Under the pieces are notes generated by a model that saw only the letters and a list, made by a program, of their open reading frames with translations, searched no databases and was not told the origin of the DNA. A program made the position numbers and the translations under genes. A stretch of DNA of 64,000 nucleotides from Flavobacteriaceae bacterium UBA4166 (GTDB taxonomy: Bacteria > Bacteroidota > Bacteroidia > Flavobacteriales > Flavobacteriaceae), in assembly GCA_002379985.1 (NCBI GenBank), contig DFVG01000029.1:25418-89417 (forward strand). Reading direction: 5' to 3'. Of the stretch, positions 26,051-34,094 are shown one piece after another (the stretch's first letter is position 1; the number at the start of each line of letters is the position of its first letter).

Positions 26051-26869
26051 TTAATAATTTTTTATAATTAGTTCTGGTATTTTTTTTCGCTCTTTTTTAC
26101 AACTAATACTTCTAAATGCATTTAATTCAACGATATTCCAATCTTCGTATTGATTACGAACAAATTCAATGTCTGGATATGACAACATTACAAAACAATC
26201 TAAATTTCTTAAACGATTTGCAAAATTTGACAAATCAATGTGGTCACGTTCTGAAAAATGATTAACTGTGTACTGCCGTTGATGATTTGACCAGTCAAAC
26301 GGCGGATAGGGAGGGTCTAAATATATAAAATCATTAACACCTATGTCATTTTCCATATTTAAATAATTATCAGCTACTAAAGTAGTATTAGCAAGTTTAT
26401 CACTTATTGCAGATAATAAATCAGGTTTAGGAATACTTGGATTAGTTTTCCCCATGGGCACATTGTAATCACCGCTTTTATTTATTCTGTACATACCATT
26501 GTAATTTGTATGAATTAAAAAAATAAACCTGGCAGCTTGATTTGTATCTAGATTTTCCTTATGCTGATTAAACTCTTGTCTTATAACATAATAGATTTGG
26601 TTGTCTAGTAAAAAACGTCTTTCATAGTCAATAAGAATTGTAGATAAGCGAGTAAAATTATCACGAATTTTTGAATAAGCGTTAATCAACTGCGGGTTGA
26701 CGTCAGAAAGAACTGAGTTTTCATAGTTAGATTCAAAGAACAAACTTCCAGCACCAACAAAAGGCTCAAAATAACGGTTCACATCACTAGCAGCAGGAAT
26801 ATTTTGAATAATTTCCTTCACTAATTTTTGCTTACCTCCCGCCCATCTTATAAATGGTTTTAATTTCAT
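26051..26869 (-). CDS. D12-class DNA adenine N6-methyltransferase
   Basis: 272 residues from the ATG at 26869, which starts MKLKPFIRWAGGKQK, the usual N-terminus of D12 (Dam-like) enzymes. An ATG at 26941 would add 24 unrelated residues. Motif I is FEPFVGAGSLFF near residue 35, and the catalytic DPPY is at about 185-188 (YLDPPYPP). It transfers a methyl group from SAM to adenine in DNA. There is no cognate restriction endonuclease in this operon; the enzyme is first in a run of four genes, so it could mark self-DNA for the phosphoesterase and ATPase. The target sequence is not known. Confidence 0.85.
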   Translation of the reverse strand: MKLKPFIRWAGGKQKLVKEIIQNIPAASDVNRYFEPFVGAGSLFFESNYENSVLSDVNPQLINAYSKIRDNFTRLSTILIDYERRFLLDNQIYYVIRQEFNQHKENLDTNQAARFIFLIHTNYNGMYRINKSGDYNVPMGKTNPSIPKPDLLSAISDKLANTTLVADNYLNMENDIGVNDFIYLDPPYPPFDWSNHQRQYTVNHFSERDHIDLSNFANRLRNLDCFVMLSYPDIEFVRNQYEDWNIVELNAFRSISCKKERKKIPELIIKNY

Positions 26870-27145
26870 ATTGTATACCCTTGTAAAGTAAAAATCAGCA
26901 ATATACTTTAAAATCATATAACCGCTAAAACTTAAAGTCATAGAATTTTTAAGGCAGTTGGCAAGACACTTTTTTTAAATAGATAAATTTAATCAGCGTT
27001 TTGTAACCCCTCTAATGAATACTATCCGTTAACTTTTACACATTTTTAGTCCTAACTAGACCCTAACGTATCACAATAAACATCTGTAAATAAAGGGCTC
27101 ATCAAATCAAGCTGTTCAACAGCCCCCTTAGATGTTCCTTTTTTC
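26870..27145. other. intergenic region with the operon promoter and a terminator
   Basis: About 276 bases between the RadC-like gene and the methyltransferase gene. It has a GCTGT-TCA-ACAGC hairpin at 27111-27123 within a wider AGGGCT...AGCCCC pairing, probably the RadC-like gene terminator. No exact TAnnTTTG box was seen for the operon. Confidence 0.4.
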
Positions 27146-27583
27146 TCATATTTCCCCTTCATCACTGAAGCTATAATAACCATTATTAGAGAGTATAATA
27201 TGATCTAATAGGGTAATATCAAGAAATCTACTAGCTTCTATAATTTTTTTTGTTAGGTTTTGGTCTTGATCACTTGGCTTTAAGTTGCCAGAAGGATGGT
27301 TGTGAGCTATAATAATGGCATGCGCCTTTGATTTTAAAGCAGCAACCATAAGTAACTTCACATCTACTAATGTTCCTGCTGTTCCGCCCTTAGAAAGGCT
27401 ATAAATGCCTAAAACTTTGTTGTCTCTGTCCAGGAAAAGAGATTTGAACTCCTCTTGTAGTTCTATGATATTTGCGTTCCAGTTACTTTTTAATAGCTCA
27501 TAAGCTGATTGGCTGTCTGATATCTTTAGTACTCCTTTTGATTGGAATTTATAGCGTAGTTCTATTTCTGATATTTTGTTCAT
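27146..27583 (-). CDS. RadC/JAB family protein
   Basis: 145 residues. It has the metal-binding JAMM motif AHNHPSGNLKPSDQD near residues 93-107, with the distal acid placed as in RadC. The family is common on mobile islands. The role is unknown, despite the name, and it may help during replication or transfer. The ATG at 27583 gives MNKISEIELRYKF. It ends the transcript before the methyltransferase operon, with a hairpin at about 27095-27133 downstream, so it is probably expressed apart from the defence operon. A terminator at 27605-27633 ends the gene before it. Confidence 0.75.
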   Translation of the reverse strand: MNKISEIELRYKFQSKGVLKISDSQSAYELLKSNWNANIIELQEEFKSLFLDRDNKVLGIYSLSKGGTAGTLVDVKLLMVAALKSKAHAIIIAHNHPSGNLKPSDQDQNLTKKIIEASRFLDITLLDHIILSNNGYYSFSDEGEI

Positions 27584-27604
27584 GGTAGATTAGTTTATTG
27601 CATT

Positions 27605-27633
27605 AAAAAACCCCACCAGTAATGGCAGGGTTT
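27605..27633 (-). terminator. intrinsic terminator after the GIY-YIG gene
   Basis: On the minus strand AAACCCTGCCA pairs with TGGTGGGGTTT over 11 pairs including two G-U, with a TTAC loop, then a T run. It lies just after the ancestral stop codon of the split GIY-YIG gene. Confidence 0.75.
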
Positions 27634-27654
27634 CTTTTGTTAATTTTAAATAAA

Positions 27655-28308
27655 TTAGTCCTTGTACTTCCATCTGAATCCGGAAGCACTTTTGTATACA
27701 TTTCTACAGCATTTGGCAATACTGGATTTGTTTGCACCAGTAATACGGGATGCTTTTGCAACGGACTTGTACTCTGCAATGACATTGCCTTCCATATCCA
27801 TCTGAATTACTTCTTTCCTTCTGGCATCAGAGGTAGGGACAAAAGGTTCCGTGTACTCATAGCTTCAGTAGAAACCTCTATATAGGTTGTTTATATTCAA
27901 ACACGCCTTAGATATTGCCTTTCTATCTGCACCAACTGCACTAGCTGCACTTTCTAGGCAATCAAAAGATCCTGTAAGAGTTCCGTCATCAATGCTATAT
28001 TGATAGACCGTTTTCTTAAATCCACCACCTGAATCCGAGTTATAACCGTTTTTAAAGGAATCATACTGCTCGATATACTTCTTTTCCATCTGTGCAAGCT
28101 CATCATTGGAGGAGGCAGTATCTATCTGTTCCCAAGTAAATAACTCAGGTCCATAGGTGGCAATCTCCTGATGGAAATAATGTCCAAGTCCATCTCTTGC
28201 TTTTTGTTGGTGGTCTTTCTTCCTTATCTCAACCGAGTTTACTGTCGAGCCAATATAAACTCGACCGTTCTCGGTGTTTTGTGCTTTATATACTATAAAT
28301 CCTTTCAT
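27655..28308 (-). pseudogene. GIY-YIG endonuclease with NUMOD-like repeats, interrupted by an in-frame TGA
   Basis: The frame from the ATG at 28308 encodes a GIY-YIG nuclease (IVYKAQNTENGRVYIGSTVN at the start, then RKKDHQQKARDG) and a helix-turn-helix-like NUMOD1/IENR1 repeat ending LYRGFY. There a TGA (27865-27867) stops the 147-residue product. The same frame continues without another stop to TAA at 27655. It encodes 69 more codons, and the last 50 are a second repeat (IAEYKSVAKASRITGANKSS to SGFRWKYKD). The TGA falls exactly where the repeat has a conserved Trp, so one TGG-to-TGA change explains it. A functional 147-residue form cannot be excluded. Confidence 0.8.
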
Positions 28309-28386
28309 TTTTTTCTTTTCATTTTTTTAATTTTTCTTTTAGGGAAACCGTCTGTGAGATCCCTGAATACAAGGGCTTACAATTGG

Positions 28387-28411
28387 AATGACCAAGTCGA
28401 AATTGGTCATT
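28387..28411. repeat. 9-base inverted repeat at the helicase stop codon
   Basis: AATGACCAA (28387-28395) and TTGGTCATT (28403-28411) pair perfectly around a 7-base loop. It overlaps the helicase stop codon and has no T run, so it is a hairpin or attenuator rather than a clear terminator. Confidence 0.6.
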
Positions 28412-29693
28412 AACTATTTTCAATTAAAATTTTAGAGGTTCTACGACTGTATTCACCGTCTAACCATTTGTATAAAAGAGTACGCATCCTATAAGAGGGG
28501 ATGAACAGGTTCATTTCCTTTCCATCCCTGATGCAACCTCTCCAAACCCATTGAATAAGTTCTGAAACCGCCCACAAATCTTCATCAAGAACAATCCCTT
28601 TTTCTTTAAAAAAATTGATTTGCTGTGGTTTAAAAAATCTATTTCCTAGATATGCCATGGATTTCTTATGCCTATAATCATTGGATGCTCTAGCATTAAT
28701 TGGTATGAATCCTTTTGAATAACCGCCTCCAGATAACTTTGTTCTAGACTCCTTAAAAGTTGTGAAAGCATTCTCTCTAGACTTAGTTTTAAAAACCCTC
28801 TTGAAAACATTAGAAGTAGTATCTTCAATCTTCTTCGCATTTCTCTTGCTTAGGTTGCCAATCCATGTTTTACTGAATGAATTGCTGCCAACGATTTCAT
28901 TTGACCTTCCCTCGTAGATGGCTAATATTGCTTTTATATTGAGAAGTTCTATTTTATCATCATTTGCTATGATTTTATACTCAACATCGTGCATCTTAAA
29001 ATATGCCGACATCAGACTACCATTGAAAAGATAAGTCAATATTTGTACTTCTTTAAATTCTTTGAAAATCTCTATTGGGAAGACCCAAACAAAGAAATAT
29101 TTGTCTAAAAAATAAACAGAACTTTTACCACAAAGTTTCTTTATATCCCTAAATGCCGGATCATTGTATTCATCATTAATAAAACTGACCTCATTAGTAA
29201 TATTGTCAATTATAATTAAATCTTGTTCTTGCAATATGCCAATGTCTATAGCCCCAATTTTATAGATGTCCATAGGTGAAATGACCTCATCAAGTATCAG
29301 CACATAATCCTTAAAAAGTTTGAAGTCTGACCTATTAAGATTCTTAAATAGTGAGTGGGTCGTAATAATGTTTTTGCCTTGAGCAGCCATTTTTAAAAAC
29401 TGAGCTCTCTTGTTGAGATACTTGTAGTTTTTTGATGCGTTTAGGTCAATATTTCCACAATCGTCGACCAAATGGTCCTCGGATTCATATTTGCCTGCAC
29501 CATCTTCACTTGGGGACAACGGACTAAAAATTCTATCGTCATTTAAGGCATTTTTAACCCTGCTTATTTCATCAAGAAAAGGTGTTATATATATAAAGGG
29601 TCTATCTTCCTTTAAGTACATCTTCATCCTCTCTATTGCATCATGGGTCTTACCACTACCCATAATTGCATCATAAATTTTGATTTTACTCAT
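28410..29693 (-). CDS. phage-type DEAD-box-like helicase
   Basis: 427 residues. Walker A is MGSGKT at residues 11-16, and Walker B is LILDEV near 133, with THSLFKN (motif Ia/III region) just before it. The C-terminal QWVWRGCIRDGKEMNLFIPS is motif VI-like and is typical of phage replicative or uncoating helicases. It is probably a DNA helicase in replication of the island. It is followed by the split GIY-YIG gene. The upstream stretch of about 310 bases contains no gene. Confidence 0.7.
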   Translation of the reverse strand: MSKIKIYDAIMGSGKTHDAIERMKMYLKEDRPFIYITPFLDEISRVKNALNDDRIFSPLSPSEDGAGKYESEDHLVDDCGNIDLNASKNYKYLNKRAQFLKMAAQGKNIITTHSLFKNLNRSDFKLFKDYVLILDEVISPMDIYKIGAIDIGILQEQDLIIIDNITNEVSFINDEYNDPAFRDIKKLCGKSSVYFLDKYFFVWVFPIEIFKEFKEVQILTYLFNGSLMSAYFKMHDVEYKIIANDDKIELLNIKAILAIYEGRSNEIVGSNSFSKTWIGNLSKRNAKKIEDTTSNVFKRVFKTKSRENAFTTFKESRTKLSGGGYSKGFIPINARASNDYRHKKSMAYLGNRFFKPQQINFFKEKGIVLDEDLWAVSELIQWVWRGCIRDGKEMNLFIPSYRMRTLLYKWLDGEYSRRTSKILIENS

Positions 29694-30007
29694 TGTTTAA
29701 ATTTTCTAGTTCTATCCGTCTTTAGAAAATTTAAAGGACAATAAAAAAGTAAATCAGTTATGGTCTTTCAGGAAAGTTGGTAGTTGAGATTCTTGTATAA
29801 TTCAATTTGCATCAACATAACTGTTTAATATACAAAAAATATTTGACATTTCCAAATTTTTTAATGCTTATTTTATAACAAACCAAATTACACTATGTAT
29901 TCAATGATGTTTTATTAAAAGTTAATATTCAAGCTCTAAATTTAATATTAATAAAAATTCAAGAAAGATTATTAGGGCTAGATTTTATCTAACCCTTTTC
30001 AGCTTAC
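29694..30007. other. AT-rich intergenic stretch with a terminator hairpin
   Basis: About 314 bases with no convincing gene. At 29973-29998 AGGGCTAGAT and ATCTAACCCT pair with one wobble. On the minus strand this ends the 30008-30259 gene. The rest is very AT-rich and may hold the promoter of the helicase gene or a replication origin. Confidence 0.45.
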
Positions 30008-30259
30008 TTACAGTGGCCAAATATCAAAGTGGTAGTAAAAATAAGCCTGACCCTCAATCACATATACAGTAGTCAGTCGCATTGTCACTTTTATTTCATC
30101 CACTTCAACAATTTCACTCTTATTGATCCGGCCCACATTCCCTTTTGCTATCACCTTGAAAGGACAAGTCAAGACAACAAGCTTATTCTCCCAATCAACA
30201 ATATATAGTTCCTTTGGATGGCTGTACTTTAGAATATCAGCCAATTGTTGTTTATTCAT
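30008..30259 (-). CDS. hypothetical small protein
   Basis: 83 residues from the ATG at 30259 (MNKQQLADILKYSHPKELYI); a TTG at 30265 is less likely. It has alternating charged and hydrophobic residues, consistent with a small alpha/beta fold: KLVVLTCPFKVIAKG, then VDEIKVTMRLTTVYVIEG. I do not recognise the family. It lies 40 bases downstream of the DUF3871-like gene on the same strand and probably shares its transcript. Confidence 0.5.
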   Translation of the reverse strand: MNKQQLADILKYSHPKELYIVDWENKLVVLTCPFKVIAKGNVGRINKSEIVEVDEIKVTMRLTTVYVIEGQAYFYYHFDIWPL

Positions 30260-30299
30260 TTTCAATAAATTTTATTTGGAAACACCCTAAATAGCTATA

Positions 30300-31283
30300 T
30301 TATATTGATGGTAATAACCAGTTGGGGGTACTGTTTAACATAGAGTTAGCCAGATTATTCATCAATGCGTATACATTTACATTCCGCTCAAGGTTATTAT
30401 CTATATAACTAGATTTGTTTGCTTCTGTAAATAAGTTATAGAGGTTCCAAAAACTTATAGACCCATTATCACCACATTTAAAGTTGTCGCAGCTGTAATA
30501 ATCTTTGACAACTTTTGACAATTGACTTTCATTCAAGGTTATAGGAAAGTCAAAATTTTGCTGTGATTTGGATTGGGAAAGGTACATTTTGAGTTTTCCT
30601 ATCAAATGAGCAAACTCATTCTCGGACAACACATATTCATTCATTTCTTCCATTACTTCTATATGTCTATCCATATTGTAAGTGGACACCAACTCCGCAA
30701 TTTTATCTTCCAGGTCCATAACAGAACCAACCCTAATATCATTCAACAATCCGTCCGTGCTTATACAAAGATTGGTACACACCATATTCTTGAATCCAAT
30801 AAAAACCTTAAATTTTTCCAAACTTTTTGTGCTATAAAGATTCTCTTGATTATAAGCCCTAACACCCCCTAAAGTAAGACAAAGTCTATTGCCGCTAATT
30901 TCTTTGGTTACCGTCTTTATCTCCATTAGAAATGCACACCTTTCGTAATAGATGGTCTTTTCACTTTCCAATAGTTCCTTTGCCGGTTTCCCAATAGCAT
31001 CAGGTGTTCTGCCCTTTACTATATGACTAACCCTTACTTCAGGAGTATTTATATTACTCTCTGGAAAAAGCTTCTTTACTAGTTCACTTGTTTTTTGAAT
31101 AAACTCGTAATGACTTATGGTAGTTTCATTATCCTTTGAAAAAACTGGAATTATACATTTTTCCTTTAGATGCTCAAGGGAAACTAATTCAGTATTTGCT
31201 TCTATAAAAGAACTACCATTGTTGACAATTTCTGTTTCTTGGTGAATCATATTCAAGGGTTTATTATTTGCTATTAGTTCCAT
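30300..31283 (-). CDS. DUF3871-like protein
   Basis: 327 residues, starting with the ATG at 31283 and overlapping the ATPase gene by 20 bases. I recognise the DUF3871 pattern: IPVFSKDNETTISHYEFI near residue 50, EVRVSHIVKGRTPDAIGKPA near 83, then YERCAFLMEI. The family occurs on Bacteroidetes mobile elements and its role is unknown. It always lies near replication or recombination genes in my experience of such islands, and here it follows a RecA/Sak4-like ATPase. No catalytic motif is evident. Confidence 0.65.
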   Translation of the reverse strand: MELIANNKPLNMIHQETEIVNNGSSFIEANTELVSLEHLKEKCIIPVFSKDNETTISHYEFIQKTSELVKKLFPESNINTPEVRVSHIVKGRTPDAIGKPAKELLESEKTIYYERCAFLMEIKTVTKEISGNRLCLTLGGVRAYNQENLYSTKSLEKFKVFIGFKNMVCTNLCISTDGLLNDIRVGSVMDLEDKIAELVSTYNMDRHIEVMEEMNEYVLSENEFAHLIGKLKMYLSQSKSQQNFDFPITLNESQLSKVVKDYYSCDNFKCGDNGSISFWNLYNLFTEANKSSYIDNNLERNVNVYALMNNLANSMLNSTPNWLLPSI

Positions 31284-32157
31284 TTGCTTCAGTATTTTGA
31301 TTGTTTATAATTTTATCTTCATTAATGACCTGCTTGGATATTCCATCCAATTCGGCTTTTCTTAGCATTATTAATGGGTGAATTTGCTCTTGGATGCTCG
31401 CGTATTTTGAATATATATGCTTCAGCCCATCTAAGGTAGTAGCTTCATTGATCTCCAACTTTGCTTCTTCAATGGACACTCCTTCATTGCACCAAGCAAT
31501 GAGTTTTTTGCCTGTTGCCTTATTGATTACAAACTCTGGTTTATCCATAAAAAGACCTGTACGGTCTTTAGATGCTTTAGCCAGGTGTTTATCGTTGATA
31601 AGTTCGAAGTTGACTGACAACTCGTACTCAAACCCTTCTCTTGTAATCTCCTTAAATCCCAGCTTTGTGACCTTCGCACGCCCGTTTATATCAGTATCCA
31701 TAGTGTAATCTACCTTTCTACGTACCGTTGTGATTATATGACATGGAGATTTTAAGATAGCATCGATAAATCCTTGATGTCTTGGACTGACTTTAGCCCA
31801 ATCCTGAAAACGTCCTCCTAGTTTTTCATGAATATTCAAACAGCCCCCTTCACCTGACCATTCGTGGGTAATACTATCTATGATGATCACCTCCATATTG
31901 CTATTTTCACAGGTTCTAATGGCTTCTGTGTATCTTTCTGGAGAATAGGGTTCACATAATGAAAGAACATTGAAACTCCCTAAATGGGCGTACAAATTTG
32001 CGCTACTATTTTCAGTATCGATCACAGCTATTTTTGACCAGTCATTGGTAATTCCAAAAGCTAGCAATAAGGCACTATAGCTTTTACCGAATCCTGATGC
32101 TCCGCTAAGACCCAACCTTAACTTTACTTGAGCCCTTTGGGCTTTATTTAATTTCAT
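31264..32157 (-). CDS. RecA/Sak4-like P-loop ATPase
   Basis: 297 residues. Walker A is GASGFGKS near residues 20-27 and Walker B is VIIIDSITHEWSG near 92. This resembles the Sak4-type phage recombination ATPases, which act in single-strand annealing or recombination with a partner. The end overlaps the DUF3871-like gene by 20 bases. It is preceded by a terminator at 32211-32234 and the 130-residue protein gene. It probably participates in replication or repair of the island. Confidence 0.7.
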   Translation of the reverse strand: MKLNKAQRAQVKLRLGLSGASGFGKSYSALLLAFGITNDWSKIAVIDTENSSANLYAHLGSFNVLSLCEPYSPERYTEAIRTCENSNMEVIIIDSITHEWSGEGGCLNIHEKLGGRFQDWAKVSPRHQGFIDAILKSPCHIITTVRRKVDYTMDTDINGRAKVTKLGFKEITREGFEYELSVNFELINDKHLAKASKDRTGLFMDKPEFVINKATGKKLIAWCNEGVSIEEAKLEINEATTLDGLKHIYSKYASIQEQIHPLIMLRKAELDGISKQVINEDKIINNQNTEANGTNSK

Positions 32158-32210
32158 ATAATTGGTTTTTAATGTTAAAGTTATTTAGACAAGACAGTTT
32201 AAGGCATAAA

Positions 32211-32234
32211 ATAGGAGCCTATTTAGGCTCCTAT
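32211..32234 (-). terminator. intrinsic terminator
   Basis: ATAGGAGCC (32211-32219) pairs perfectly with GGCTCCTAT (32226-32234), and on the minus strand a T run follows. It ends the 32255-32644 gene. Confidence 0.8.
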
Positions 32235-32254
32235 TACCAAAATGCTTATGAGTT

Positions 32255-32644
32255 TTAAATAACCTCTTTCTCTTCAACAAGCTGTTCTTTAATACCCTCT
32301 AAAGAAATTCCTAATGATTCAATATCGAATCTTCCATTTCCTAAGTGCTCCTGGGCAACACCCTTTGAAACCCCATTAATAGTGATTTCTATTGGTATAA
32401 TTTTACCTTCAGCATAACGTTGTGGGTTGTCCTGAAATCTTGTATCCCACACTATCGCAGAACCTCTTTGTGAAGCCCTTCCATTAACATCTAGAAGTTC
32501 AACATCAACCCAGTGATAGGGTGTCATTTTTTCGTTCTTGAGATGCATTGGATTTGAATCACTAGTTAAACCGTTCACTAACCTAGCATCCAATACCACT
32601 TTCTTTATGATGTTTCCATCATATTTGTTTTCAATAATTTTCAT
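32255..32644 (-). CDS. hypothetical protein
   Basis: 129 residues from the ATG at 32644 (MKIIENKYDGNIIKKVVLDA); a TTG at 32650 would add two. It has repeated beta-type segments (YHWVDVELLDVNGRASQRGSA) and a conserved-looking WDTRF. No recognised family. The position before a Sak4-like ATPase suggests a recombination helper or DNA-binding role. It is followed by a strong terminator. Confidence 0.55.
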   Translation of the reverse strand: MKIIENKYDGNIIKKVVLDARLVNGLTSDSNPMHLKNEKMTPYHWVDVELLDVNGRASQRGSAIVWDTRFQDNPQRYAEGKIIPIEITINGVSKGVAQEHLGNGRFDIESLGISLEGIKEQLVEEKEVI

Positions 32645-32650
32645 AATCAA

Positions 32651-32841
32651 AAAATTTTAAGATTAATAATGTTTTAGGGGGGGTACCCCCAAAACCCAAA
32701 AAGAGTGGGGGGTGATAGTTAGATTATCACGCTCTCACGATAATCCTAAACTTTTTATATAAAGTGGGGGGGGGGTACCCTAAACTGAAGGAAAAAGTCG
32801 ACTTTTAAACAAAGTCTCAGAAATTTGTCAAAAAAAATTTT
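32651..32841. repeat. poly-G tracts and GGTACC palindromes between island genes
   Basis: G7 at 32677-32683, then TACCCCC, giving the palindrome GGGGGTACCCCC (32679-32690). There is G6 at 32707-32712, a GTGATA/TATCAC hairpin at 32712-32730, and G10 followed by TACCC at 32766-32775. This is striking in an AT-rich island. No gene is visible. Confidence 0.8.
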
Positions 32842-33180
32842 TTAGTCCCAAAGGAGACGACCCAATTCGAATCGCAAATTCATGCATTCACAACTAGAGC
32901 AGAAATAAGTGCCATTTGTGAGTTCATAACCAAAACTACGAGTGACTGTTTTACTACCCTTCTCTCCTATCAAAATGGAATTGTTATAGGGAATAACATC
33001 ATTAATATGACACTCCGGACAGGTTAATTTCTTGTCCCAAAGATTTACCTGAACCAATTCTAGACAACTAGGACAATAAGCAGGGAAATAGTTGATCTTC
33101 TGAAAATTTAACTTTCCTCCGCCAATCAGTATTGTTTTATTAACACCGCAAATACATATAGCTAGTACTTGTGAACCCAT
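32842..33180 (-). CDS. zinc-ribbon protein
   Basis: 112 residues. Three CxxC pairs are visible: CPSC near residue 36, CPEC near 54, and CSSC near 93. They would make one or two zinc ribbons. The middle segment VNLWDKKLTCPECHINDVIPY fits a ribbon knuckle. It is probably a DNA- or protein-binding protein; no catalytic motif. It starts 7 bases after the stop of the 33188-33787 gene, so both are likely on one transcript. The function is unknown. Confidence 0.65.
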   Translation of the reverse strand: MGSQVLAICICGVNKTILIGGGKLNFQKINYFPAYCPSCLELVQVNLWDKKLTCPECHINDVIPYNNSILIGEKGSKTVTRSFGYELTNGTYFCSSCECMNLRFELGRLLWD

Positions 33181-33187
33181 ACAATCC

Positions 33188-33787
33188 CTACGTTAAAATA
33201 GATAAAAACCCAAATATACTCGATGAAAAAATCAAGGATATGAAAATAAAGGTAAGCAAACAGCCTTTATCATTTTGTTGCTGCATTTCTAAACTTTGAT
33301 GAAAGAAATCTTCACTAGATTTTAAGAATCGTTCTACTTTTGCTTTACCCCTCTCTTCCGGTGGTAGTCTATTGATTCGCTCATCTTCAAGCTTACGTTC
33401 AATAGTTCTTCTATACTCTTTTTCAGCTTCAACATCCTTTTTCTTAATTGATCCTCGTTTCATCACAACATATTCCACCTTATTAAAATGTGTAAGTGCA
33501 ATATCTAAAATGCATTTTTGCCACTCAATTATTGAGAAATTAGTTTTGACACTTTTAGAATTGGTTTCACAAATAGTTTTAAATCCAACCATAGTAACAA
33601 TTGTAAAATACACACCTCCATCTTTTGAAAGGTTTAACTCGTAGAAGTCAAATCCCTTATAAAAATTTGCAAGAGGTATTTGTAGGGCAAATTTCTTTTT
33701 ACTATTTGAAACACATTGTGGGTTTTTATCACTCACAACATACTTAAGCGCTTCGTAGAAATGTGGATAATTATGAATAAGCTTCAT
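33188..33787 (-). CDS. hypothetical protein with C-terminal membrane helix
   Basis: 199 residues from the ATG at 33787 (MKLIHNYPHFYEALKYVV). A TTG at 33796 is less likely. The N-terminal 110 residues look like a small alpha/beta domain (FYELNLSKDGGVYFTIVTMV). Then comes a charged linker (KKKDVEAEKEYRRTIERK) and, at the end, a hydrophobic helix (LLTFIFISLIFSSSIFGFL). It is tail-anchored. No family recognised. It is divergent from the XRE gene, with 85 bases between them, so the two may share regulation. Confidence 0.55.
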   Translation of the reverse strand: MKLIHNYPHFYEALKYVVSDKNPQCVSNSKKKFALQIPLANFYKGFDFYELNLSKDGGVYFTIVTMVGFKTICETNSKSVKTNFSIIEWQKCILDIALTHFNKVEYVVMKRGSIKKKDVEAEKEYRRTIERKLEDERINRLPPEERGKAKVERFLKSSEDFFHQSLEMQQQNDKGCLLTFIFISLIFSSSIFGFLSILT

Positions 33788-33872
33788 AGATTTCAATTTT
33801 ATCTGTTAAATATAGTTATTATATATCATAACTCTCTGTATGTGATATTCCTGCATATTGTCATTTCTAATT

Positions 33873-34094
33873 ATGACAGACGTAGAGAAAGAGTATTTAC
33901 ATTCCATTGGAAGAAACATAGCCAAGCTTCGTAAAAAGCATGGCTATAGTCAACTAGATGTTTGTGCTAAGATTCAAATGGAAAAATCTAATCTTTCTAG
34001 TATAGAAAATGGCAGGCAAAACTTTACGGCACTTACATTAAAAAGGATTGCAGATGCTATAGATACTGATGTTTCAAAGTTTTTCATGATTTAA
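33873..34094 (+). CDS. XRE family helix-turn-helix regulator
   Basis: 73 residues from the ATG at 33873 (MTDVEKEYLHSIGRNIAKLR). A TTG start at 33858 would add five residues. The Cro/C1-type HTH occupies residues 12-70: RNIAKLRKKHGYSQLDVCAK, then MEKSNLSSIENGRQ as the recognition helix. It is probably the island's repressor. An inverted pair TGTCAT (33859-33864) / ATGACA (33873-33878) overlaps the start and could be its own operator. Its last 11 bases overlap the convergent integrase gene. Confidence 0.8.
   Translation: MTDVEKEYLHSIGRNIAKLRKKHGYSQLDVCAKIQMEKSNLSSIENGRQNFTALTLKRIADAIDTDVSKFFMI

Noticed and set aside
27865..27867. The TGA might be read through or recoded as Trp.
   Set aside because: Flavobacteria use TGA as a stop, and no SECIS-like or readthrough context was evident; a nonsense mutation is simpler.
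27622..27885. An 87-codon plus-strand frame over the GIY-YIG tail.
   Set aside because: The opposite strand gives a clear NUMOD-like repeat in frame with the GIY-YIG gene.
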